Of a DNA stretch of 64,000 bases, positions 35,801 through 44,990 are shown piece after piece. This stretch comes from Anthopleura xanthogrammica (taxonomy: Eukaryota > Cnidaria > Anthozoa > Actiniaria > Actiniidae), in the NCBI GenBank assembly GCA_964019055.1, contig OZ025212.1, positions 14,732,090 through 14,796,089 on the forward strand, written 5' to 3'. The translations under genes were made by a program, and so were the position numbers. A model generated the notes under the pieces. The model worked only from the letters and a program-made list of their open reading frames with translations. It was not told the DNA's origin and did no database searches. Numbering within the stretch: position 1 is the stretch's first letter; every line of letters starts with the position of its first letter.

Positions 35801-38800
35801 ATAGTTTGAATGCAGCGTCTTGAAGTTATGAAGGTTTTTCCATGTCATATGCTAATGACTGTGACGTCAGGGGAGTTATTTGTTGCTTGCAATACACCAG
35901 TTTCACATTCGATGGAAACCGCTGTTTTTTAAGACCACAGACTCATTTACACAGGCTTAGCCTCGTTTATAAGTCAGCTATTCAACGACGTTATTAAAAG
36001 TCCGTGGGATTTCAAAACATTGGTATTGTTTAACTTACACATTCTTTACATTGCGGTTGACTTTTGCAAATCATTAGCAACAGCCAACTGTAATGTAAAG
36101 AATGTGCAAGTTGAATAATACTAATCCCACGGACTTTTAATGGTGTATTTGAATATATGACTTATAAACGAGGCTAAGCCTGTGCAAACGAGTCTGTGTA
36201 TTAGTTTAGTATAAGTTTTGTATATTTAATGATGACTCCCCTGACGTCACAGTCATTAGCATATGGAAAAACCATGGAAAACCTTTATAACTTCAAGACG
36301 CATCACTCAAACTATATTTCTTGGGGCCAGTCAACAGCTCACCTCATGTAGAATCTATACTGAAAACATTGCCAGATGTGTCATAAGAACTCTAATTATT
36401 TCCTGGTATGACCAGATATACAGCTAATACTTCTCTATGAAATAGAATTTTATTGACCTGAAAATTAACTCAAAAACTTACCAAAGCTTAAGTCGTCACC
36501 AAATATTTGAATGGTTATATTTCCACACGATTTGTGTACTTCTACTTTAGGATCACTGGTTGAACAATTCACTGTAATGACTGCGGTGATATTTTTGTGT
36601 TTGATTCGTACAGTGAGGTATTTTATCTGCTCGCCTCCATCAAATATGACATCAGTCGTTTCACTCCTGGAGTCACGTGATCCTTTTGCACTGCCATATT
36701 TGCTGGTGCATCTGAAAGAAAGAAAGAAAACGGCTAGTGGAATGAGCGTCCGGACGAGCGGACGGACGGATGGATGGTTGGATGTAGGGAGGAAGGGAGG
36801 GAGGGAGGGAAGGTTGGATAAATGGATTGATGGATGGATCAACGATCGGAATGGACAAATTGATAAATGAATGGACGAATGGATGGATGAATGAATGAAT
36901 AGATAAATGAATGGATGGATGGATGGATGGATGAAAGAATGAAGGGATAAGTAAATGGATAAATGAATGAATGGATAAATGAATGGATAAACGAATAGAT
37001 GGATGGATGAATGAAGGAAGGATGGATGGATGAATGGATGAAAATAAATGAATCGATAAACAAACGAACGAGTGAATAGTTGAATGGATAAATGAATTAA
37101 ATGGATGAATGGACGAATGACCATGAAAAATAGTAAAAGATTCTGATCATCTGCTTACGTAATGACAGTAGTTTCATGGAGGATTGCTCCCGTTCTCTGA
37201 ATCTCAACACTTGTAGTACCATCACCCTCCATAATGGTATCGTTCATGCACTTTATCATTGCTATTGAAACGAAAAAATACTCTTAAGGTGCACCAATAC
37301 GTGCAGCAGTATCATGAACATGTACAACAATGTTGCACGCGGGGTGGTAATACGAGCAACATTCGCTCTGCAACTTGCAATATGGAACGCAAAAATGTTG
37401 CACGACAAGTTGTACGATTTTGTTGCTCGTATTACCGCACCTTAAAGTGCACATAACCTTTTTTCAATGCCTTCAATACTTATTCCTCATGAAGTAAATA
37501 GTCGAATGGTAAAATATTTCTTGAGTTGAGTGATGCGTCTTTAAGTTATGAAGGTTTATATTTCCAATATGTAGTAAATAGTCGAATGGTAAAATATTTC
37601 TTGATTTGAGTGATGCGTCTTTAAGTTATGAAGGTTTATATCTCCAATATGTCAATGACTGTGACGTCTACTAAGGTATTTTAGTGTGTTTGTTTTGACT
37701 AGTAATACTAAACGTGAGAAAACAAATTTAAAATATCCTCTATGTAAACCAGGAATAATATAATGGTGATTTTCAAATTCTGTTCAGTTGTGTGAACCAG
37801 TTCAATTTTGTATATTTAATGAAGCCTTAGTAGACGTCACAGTCATTTACATATTGGAAGTATAAACCTTTATAACGTAGAGGCGCAACACTCAAATCAA
37901 GAAATATTTTGCCATTCAACTATTTACTTCATGTAGAATCAGTACTGAATGATTTGAAAAAAAGGTTATGTATACTTTAAATCAGCTGCGTTTGAAGTAC
38001 TCACGTTTATTCTGAACAATATATATAGTATAGTCCGTGATTGGTCCATATACGATATTAGAGTCAGTCCCTGTTCTTACGAACTGTAGTAAGATGGTTA
38101 TTGCGGTTGGGGCCCTACGTGTCATGACGGAGAATTTTTTGCTCGTTTCTCTAGGATTGAAGGTCAGCGTAGTTTGTGGAATCTTCAAACCAATTATTTT
38201 ATGATGAGCGGCAGGTATGGCTCTTGTCTCAGTAAATGATACACTGGTTTAAAAGAAGACAATAGTTATATGTAGGAACGTTTTTTTTTATGCACTCATG
38301 AAAACTGACTTAACATTGAAGAAATAGAAAACGCGCGCACAAGCTATGTGCAGTTATAAAGCAAGAGGGGATTGGCAGAACCCGAGTGAAGTCAGTGTTA
38401 GGAAAAACACGACGCGAAGTTTTTTTTATTTGTTTCTTTCGTAAAAAATACGCGACCGTGCTGTGTGCTCTCAGATTGCGCTTGCAATCAACCAATCAGA
38501 AAGCGAAATTTATAACAGTTATAATAGTTTTATAACAGTTTTATAAGAATAATAGAAAAGTCGCGTGCATGTTATAAAACCAGACAAGTACATGTTAGGA
38601 GACGCGTAGCAGAGTGCTACTCAGTCGGGTACTTCTCGAGTGTTCTGCCAATCCCCAAGTGCTTTATGACTGCATACAATAAGCAAATTGTTAAAAAAAA
38701 AAATACGGATTAGCAAAACCATATGTTGGATACGAATAAGGAAACATAAAGTGTGCGTGCGTGTTTTTACTTACATGACATCTGTTTTATTCTTGAGATA

Positions 38801-39754
38801 ACCTGACCTTTGAATCTCAACCGTGGTAAAAGGAGTATTATCGGTTACCGTAGTTTGGTTTTTTGCAAACGTTATTTTAACGATAACTGGTAAAAACAGT
38901 CAATACTTTATTTAGTATTTAAAAACACCAGAAACTGGCTATTGTAGTTAGGATTGTGCCAACATGATTATGATCATAACACTTATCATCATAATCATCA
39001 TGTAGCATTATCATCAACATTATGTATCATCATCATGTATGATCATCATCATCATGCATCATCATCATGTATCGTCATCACCACGTACCATCATCATCAT
39101 CCTTTATCATCATCATGTATAATCATCATGTTGAATGGATATAGACGTATTGGATTTTGCACCAATCCGCCAACCATGTGTAATCATCATCATGTGCCAT
39201 CATTATCATCATCATTATCATCATCATTATCATCATCATTATGTATCTTCATCATCATCATCATCATGTATCCTCATCATCATCATGTATCATCATCATC
39301 ATCATCATCATCATGCATCATCATGTATCATCATCATCATGTATCATCATCACGTATCATCATCATCATATTCATCATGCATAATAATCATTATCATTAT
39401 TCAGCGGCATAGCTTTCAAAACTCACCATTTTTCTGGCAACATTTACCAGTATACCCAGGATGACAGATGCAGTACCCAAAAGAAGGCGTTCCTCTTGTA
39501 CCACAAACATATCTGTTACAGATTTTAGTTTCGCTGAATCTATATGAACAATATCCTCCACAATATTCTGAAACTAGTTTATGTCTTTTACGGTAGGTTA
39601 CTCCTGTTTTACCACAATCAGTTGAACACCTAGCCCACGAAGACCACAGGCTTATTCGACAGGACCGAGGGACGCAGCCACTACCCTGTAACCAGGCACT
39701 ACTTGGTGATGTGATAGTGAAGACAATGAGAACCATCACGATCTGGTGTACCAT
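29880..39754 (-). CDS. Receptor tyrosine kinase 2: TSP1-like/EGF-like plus tandem unknown module
   Basis: Paralogue of RTK1, 778 residues, 14 exons (transcript order): 39754-39427, 38886-38775, 38243-38005, 37261-37159, 36711-36482, 34428-34302, 33780-33527, 32906-32722, 32096-32016, 31875-31765, 31680-31466, 30697-30657, 30567-30471, 30093-29880. Signal peptide 1-20; a Cys-rich TSP1-like segment ([16 protein letters not shown]) to about 85; a short EGF-like [12 protein letters not shown]; then two tandem modules (110-226 and 227-337) that I cannot assign; membrane helix about 345-367 followed by KRRRR; kinase about 406-740. Active residues: GEGAFGKV (414-421), Lys461 in [12 protein letters not shown] (Asp602), DFG, WMSPEA. 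Tail tyrosines 743, 755, 756. The kinase exon boundaries match RTK1 exactly. It lies head to tail with RTK1. It looks catalytically intact. Confidence 0.91.
30221..30352. mobile_element. Foldback family FB2, copy with TA flanks
   Basis: Begins TATAGACCCCTTTCACGTGA and ends GCAAGGGGTATA, so the terminal GACCCCTT/AAGGGGT repeats are bracketed by TA. It lies in an RTK2 intron. Confidence 0.75.
32140..32665. mobile_element. FB1 copy with 102-bp internal tandem repeat
   Basis: The interior containing TTGAGTTGTATCCATATTCA and AACCGTTAAACAAAGAAATG is repeated at a spacing of 102 bp (TGATACTC at about 32201, 32303, 32405 and 32507). The three middle copies are practically identical. Normal FB1 ends flank the array. 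It is in an RTK2 intron. Confidence 0.85.
33018..33255. mobile_element. Foldback element with CCGGGTCC ends, second copy
   Basis: Reverse orientation relative to 20742-20965. GACGTATTTCCGGGTCCAAT opens it and GGAGCCGGAAATCG closes it, with TTTAACCTCCACCT inside. RTK2 intron. Confidence 0.55.
33880..34195. mobile_element. Foldback element with GCATGCGCAGTGCG ends
   Basis: Left end GAACGCACTGCGCATGCTCGG; the right end has CCGAGCATGCGCAGTGCG. GGCGGGAAA/TCTCGCC and GTAGACG/CGTCTAC follow as inverted pairs. It lies between the RTK2 membrane-spanning exon and the glycine-loop exon. Confidence 0.6.
34598..34950. mobile_element. Foldback family FB4, full copy
   Basis: 353 bp, nearly all in two arms. 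Ends AATACTCCAGTTTCACATTC and GAATGCGAAACTGGAGTATT; inner pair CCATTAAAAGTCCGTGGGAT and ATCCCACGGACTTTTAATG; innermost CACATTCTTTACATTACAGT with its inverse. A truncated copy sits at 35891-36199 and a deletion derivative at 49748-49896. It lies in an RTK2 intron. Confidence 0.8.
35417..35540. mobile_element. Foldback family FB1, truncated copy
   Basis: The left arm is missing. It starts in the core at TTTGAGTTGTATCCATATTC and runs to GGAAAACATTACGCCCAAGG. Confidence 0.65.
35723..36387. mobile_element. Foldback family FB5 with an FB4 copy nested inside
   Basis: Outer arms of about 165 bp: TATGACACATCTGACAATAT, GAGGTGAGCTGTTGACTGGC and TGACTGTGACGTCAGGGGAG, matched by inverse sequence ending near 36387. 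The interior 35891-36199 is an FB4 element lacking its last 45 bp or so. A second FB5 is at 37443-37981. It lies in an RTK2 intron. Confidence 0.75.
36765..37105 (+). repeat. Degenerate GGAT/GAAT array
   Basis: About 340 bp of ATGG and ATGA tetranucleotides with AAATGAATGGATAAATG-type interruptions. It follows the RTK2 exon at 36711 in the intron. The open minus-strand frame across it is compositional. Confidence 0.9.
37280..37445. mobile_element. TTGCA-rich foldback element
   Basis: Carries ACTTGCAATATGGAACGC, AATGTTGCACGACAAGTTGT and TTTTGTTGCTCGTATTACCG with AAGGTGC ends inverted. Similar segments occur at 31250-31395, 48760-48995 and, decayed, 58070-58210 and 3890-4035. Confidence 0.6.
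37443..37981. mobile_element. Foldback family FB5, copy with a partial arm duplication
   Basis: Ends TAAAGTGCACATAACCTTTT and AAAGGTTATGTATACTTTA are inverted. In the left arm a segment of about 80 bp with GTCGAATGGTAAAATATTTC and GATGCGTCTTTAAGTTATGA occurs twice in a row. It abuts the RTK2 exon at 38005. Confidence 0.75.
38960..39405 (+). repeat. ATC trinucleotide array with CATGTATC motif
   Basis: Imperfect ATC repeat with many ATCATGTATC units, in the first RTK2 intron. The two long forward open frames here come from composition. Confidence 0.9.
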
Positions 39755-39897
39755 GGTGCAGCTTCAAAAAAGTGCTTCTTCAATTATAACGCTTAAATAA
39801 CTGAGTAACTGGAAATAACGATATTGAACTAACTGTAATTATTAATTATTTACTATGGAAATTGAGGGTTTGAAATCATTCCCAAAAGAACAAAATA

Positions 39898-39985
39898 ACA
39901 AGACATGGCGGCCATGTTGGATGATATAACAAAGGAATTTATTGAAAAATCTTTTGTTAAAGTCATCCAACATGGCGGCTAAGAC
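39898..39985. mobile_element. Short foldback with CATGGCGGC ends
   Basis: Left CATGGCGGCCATGTTGGATG, right CATCCAACATGGCGGC. The arms are about 25 bp with an AT-rich core. Confidence 0.6.
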
Positions 39986-40227
39986 GCTAATGAGTCCGAA
40001 TCAAGAATTTATGAATACTAATTAGGTATTTGCTCATTATTGTGGAACCATACGAGGTTTCCAATATGTTCCCGGCCATACATTTGAGTACATCATCCCT
40101 CATTACTGAATTTAGATGTATACTAGACATAACCCGGATAGAACAGACAAAGTTCTATATAAAATTTTCGCGTTATTGATGTCGAAAAGTTGCATAAATA
40201 GCTCTCCGATACTAGAGACATCAAATT

Positions 40228-40562
40228 TAGGGAGCATTCATTTTTTAGGAGGGGGGGGGGGGGGGGGGGGCGGAGGAATTAGAGGAATCAAATAGAAAAG
40301 AAATGCTAGCTCCCATGGTAAGGAATTGAATATTTCGATAACCCCCCCCCCACTTCCAAATATAAAAATTTTCTAGACCCCCCCCCCCCCTCCAGAAAAA
40401 GACTAAAAAAAAAAAAAAAAAAACCTGCATTTTTATTCATGACCCCCCCTGGTTCAACATTCAAAAAAAATGTGACCCCCCTTTTTATCTAGTAATTTTT
40501 TAATGACCCCCCCTAATTCCTCCGGCCCCCCCCCCCCCTCCTAAAAAATGAATGCTCCCTTA
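40228..40562. mobile_element. G/C-run foldback element
   Basis: Ends GGGAGCATTCATTTTTTAGG and, inverted, CCTAAAAAATGAATGCTCCC. Just inside are a run of about 22 G and, on the other side, a run of 14 C; further C runs of 8 to 13 lie inside. CCTCCGGCC/GGCGGAGG and AATTAG blocks are also inverted. Confidence 0.75.
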
Positions 40563-41965
40563 CCCAACTTTTGCTATTGATTTACAGTATGATCTCCCAA
40601 GTTTAAAGAAAAGCCAAACATGTCAATGCTTAGATAGACATTTCAACTGCCAGAGCCCGGTTCGAACAGAGTGAATTCTCAAAAGCTTTGCATTGATAGT
40701 TAGAAGCGGATAAACTACTAGTACTGACGTGGTTTTTATCGTTTTCTTTGTTAATCCAAGCTTGATATTTGAACTTCGCGCGCAACAGAGCGGGACAAGG
40801 GTGTCGGTAATTAAGTTAATGCTTCCAAATGTCCGGTGATTCTGCGTGATGTGTTAAAGGAAGTCCAAGGAAGAAGTAGGATTGTCTCTAGACCTAACGT
40901 CGTTCTGTCGCGAATGGCCCAGAGAATAGAGAGAAATTTGTTCAACTATATTGGATAGAAAGTTATATCATTCTATAAATCTTACCTCACAGAACTTCAA
41001 ACCGTTCAATTTTGTTATTTCAGCTCTTGAATTCGCTAATGCTAAGACTGCTGAAAGAGAGTCTTCTTGAACTAAGATGAGCATTCGTTGCTAAAGTAGT
41101 GCGAACTTGGGAACAATGTCCAAACCGATTTGAATAATATATTCAAAAATTAGCGAAAACTCTGCTGAACTTGAGCCAATCAGAGGCTACCAGCTACAAA
41201 AGAATGAAATGAAGTCCTGATGAAGTCCCTGTAGATTACGTGCACTGAGATGGGAATGTTGAACATGGTCTATTGCAAAACGCTCACGAGACTCGTTCGT
41301 ATTCTGTGCCGAGAATAGAAAAAGGCCTCAAATAAAAATCTAGGAAGCTCATGAAAAGCATTTAATATTTCTCAACAAAAATAGAGTACTTTAATGGCAT
41401 TGAATTGGTTGGTTTTGCCAAATTATTTGCAAAAGTTAGGACTGCCGGGCATTTAGTCCATTTCAAACCGTTTCCGACTGTTGGGATTATATACAGCAAT
41501 TACAAAAATGTATTTTTATCTGCTCCATACTTGCGCGCATTGTTTATTAATTATTTCGTTTAAAGTAGAGATTTTTTGGTGTAAAAAATCCAGGCAAACA
41601 GAATGGCAAAATTGTGAGAAAAATCTAAAAATCGCAGTTAAACGATCGACAGAAAGAAATTGGGAAAAATTGCAACTGCGCGCCCTACGTTGTTATAATT
41701 GCAATTGCGACGCGTACACCGGAAAGAATTTTGTTCAAGCATCATAAATATATTTGGCCAACACTAAACATATAATAATCCTGATTATTATTCCAATATT
41801 TTTATAAAATTTTCGAATTCTTAAATTTCTCAAAAATCCTCAAACCCATTTGGCTTCCGCCCCATACCACCCCACTGAGTACCATCTTGCCTGTTATGTT
41901 CTATATATATATATATATATATATACAGGTCACGTGCTCATACATGGGTCATATACACCTACACC

Positions 41966-44959
41966 ATGGCGTGCATCACTCTGTCCCGTAGCTCGATCAT
42001 TCGTAGATTGATTCCACCTTTAAGCAGAAATGCTTCATCATTTTTCAAAGACGATTACAATCCTCCTAAGCTAAGCTTCGTATCTCCAGAAAACAGTGTC
42101 CAGTATGACCACAGTATTACGAATCCTGATACGTTCTGGGGGCAGCTCGGTGCTACCCACTTACAGTGGAAGAAGCCATTTGATACAGTTAGCGATTGTA
42201 ATATGCACGAAGGACAGCATCGATGGTTCCTCGGTGGAAAAATCAATGTTGCAGGTAAAAAAATTGAGTTTTTCTTTGTTAGAGTAAGTTTTTAGTCTAA
42301 TATTCCTAAAAATTTACACGTGTATGATTCCTGATCTAATTGTATACCATGTCACGCACATGTATAAAAGGAAGAGATGGCTGTTCCTTTGCTATTTGGG
42401 GAAGCCAGAATTTGGGGAATACAGTACGTATTAAATGTTTCTATTACTATGTACTTTAGATCTTTTTTCTATGATTTCACGATCAGTTGTTTATAGTTGT
42501 TAATTGATACATTTTGTGTTCGGTTTCGAGTCCTTACAAAAGGTAAACAAACTAGCTGAATAAACACATATATTTTTCGTTGATCCAGGAGGGGAAGGGT
42601 AGTTAAGGTAATATCTAAAGATATCCTTTTACAATTCTCTATTGCATCTTGTAGCATCCTCTACAAATTCTTTTTCTTATTCAAATGTTTTTCTCCTTTG
42701 GGAGTTAGGAGAAAATGGTGGAAATAAACTCATAAAAGGGACTATGAAGAGGATTCTGGTAGTAGTGGTTAAGTAATGTCTTGAGTATCATGTGCCACTG
42801 CTAGCTAGTATTGAAAAAAATAGAAAACATGTATGCAGTATGCTGTGTGGAGTTATAAAGAACACCGGGATTCACAGAACACAAAAGAAATATTAGGAGA
42901 AGCATGAATGCATAGCGAGGTGTTCTGCCATTCCCCAAGTACTTCATAACTTCTCACAGCCCAGCAATTAAGCAAGATTTATATTTCTTTTATAAAATAC
43001 CAATTAGAGTATCTGTTATTATAGATATGAATGACAAAATAGAAAGTCCATGCACACTCATGCTGTGTGCTCCCATAATGCATGTGCCTCCAAGCAATAA
43101 GAACGTGAGATATATGACAGTTATTTTATGATGCTCTATATTATTCTTTATAGAAAACTGTGTTGACCGACACATGAGATCGATTCCAAACCAAAGTGCT
43201 CTAATTTGGGAAAAAGATGAACCTGGTGATGTCGAACATGTTTCATATATGTGAGTTTATTTTAAAACTATTTTTTCATTGTTACTGTTTTTATTGCTAA
43301 ATGCTGATCGAGACAACAGTTGCTATGGAGAAATTTGGCAATACACTGCTATCCATCAAACAAATTGTTTGGTACCTTTATATACTATGATTGACAGCAG
43401 TGTATTGCCCAATTTCCAGGTTGTGACTGTTGTCTGAATCAGTGCGTAGCAGTGAAAACAGTGCTAAGATTTGCATCTCTAATTTGAAAATGAAATTTAA
43501 ATTTATTATGTTCCTCTGCCATGCTATGCTGGCAAGCGACATTATCTGTATAAGCATTTTCATCAGCTTAGCTAAGGACTTGTGTGCTGGATAAAAAAAT
43601 TCTAATTTTACCAATACCCTGAAACAACCACTGGGCTGATCAAAAGCAGGGCATGGCTAACTCACAAATTGAAATGGAATTTAGCTTATTTGGTTTTATG
43701 GAAGGAAAAGACCCTTTCGGCTTGGGTGTGATGTTTTCCCATTTCAGACTACATGTCATTCCCAAGAGCACACGAGAAAACATATGAATATGGATATGAC
43801 TTAAACAAAGAATCTTATTCTCAAGAGAATGACACTTGGTCTGTAACAATGGGAAAGCATTATGCTGAGCTGAAAAGGCATATTTAACCAGAGAGTGCAG
43901 AGTTTTTGATATTACTCTTATTAGTTTCTTATTTTTTTATAAAATGTAAATTCTAGACAACTGTACGAGATGGTCAATCGCATGGCTAACATGTTAAAGA
44001 GTCATGGCATCAAGAAGGGCGATATTGTTTGTATCTACATGCCTGTTTCTCCTCTAGCTGTTGCCGCAATGCTGGCTTGTGCAAGGATTGGTGCTCCTCA
44101 CAGGTAATGTGTCTGTAATTTATCTATAAGGCAATATTATTATTTCCCATTTTTGTAGTTAGGAGATCAATTAACTTGTAGTTTACAGGTGCTGGATGGA
44201 GTTGACTCTCTCACTCCAGTGCTTCTCACTCACAGCTAGTTTTATGCTCTCTGTAACATACATATTTTTGGAAACCTCATCATGCACTTCTATTTCAGCG
44301 TATCCTAGCTGAACTGTAAATGATTCACTATTAACATCTCTATTTCAGTGTGGTGTTCGCAGGCTTTAGCGCAGATGCGTTATCAAGTAGAATAAATGAC
44401 GGTAGGTATCCTGAACTACCTTTCTTTATTCAATTGCACTTTTTAAATGTAACTTGCATTTTTTAATAGACTTCTTTACCTTGGGCATAATGTATTCCCA
44501 TTTCAGACCACGTGTCATTCCCTAGAGTATCATTTCTTTGTTTAACGGTTGCACATGAGATGACACATAAATATGGATACAACTCAAACATTTCTATACT
44601 CAAGAAAATGACATGTAGTCTGAAATGGGAACTCATTATGCTCAAGGTGAGGTCTATGCAACTAAGTAATAATGAATTTTGAATTTAAAATCTTGTCACA
44701 TGTAGCACAAGCTTCGACAGTTATAACCGCTGACCAGATTGTACGCGGAGGAAAGATTAGTGAACTGAAGAGAGTTGTAGATGATGCTGTGTCAAAAAGT
44801 CCTTGTGTCGAGAGGGTGTTTGTCATGCAACGCACTGGTGGGGAAGTACCAATGGGAAAGATAGACATTCCTCTTGAAGAGGTATGTCATCTTAAAAACA
44901 AAAAAATAACAACAACAATAGCAGCAACAACAACATCAACAGCAGCAGCAACACTGAGT

Positions 44960-44990
<31 letters not shown>

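Larger units (their letters stand above)
39755..41965. other. Divergent intergenic region between RTK2 and ACSS1
   Basis: Holds two foldback elements (39898-39985 and 40228-40562) and, from 40600 to 41900, AT-rich sequence without a recognisable gene. An AT dinucleotide run is at 41905-41926, 40 bp before the ACSS1 start codon. Promoters of both flanking genes should be here. Confidence 0.55.

Noticed and set aside
38954..39464. Plus-strand frames rich in His, Ser and Ile
   Set aside because: ATC repeat in the first RTK2 intron, antisense to the signal-peptide exon.
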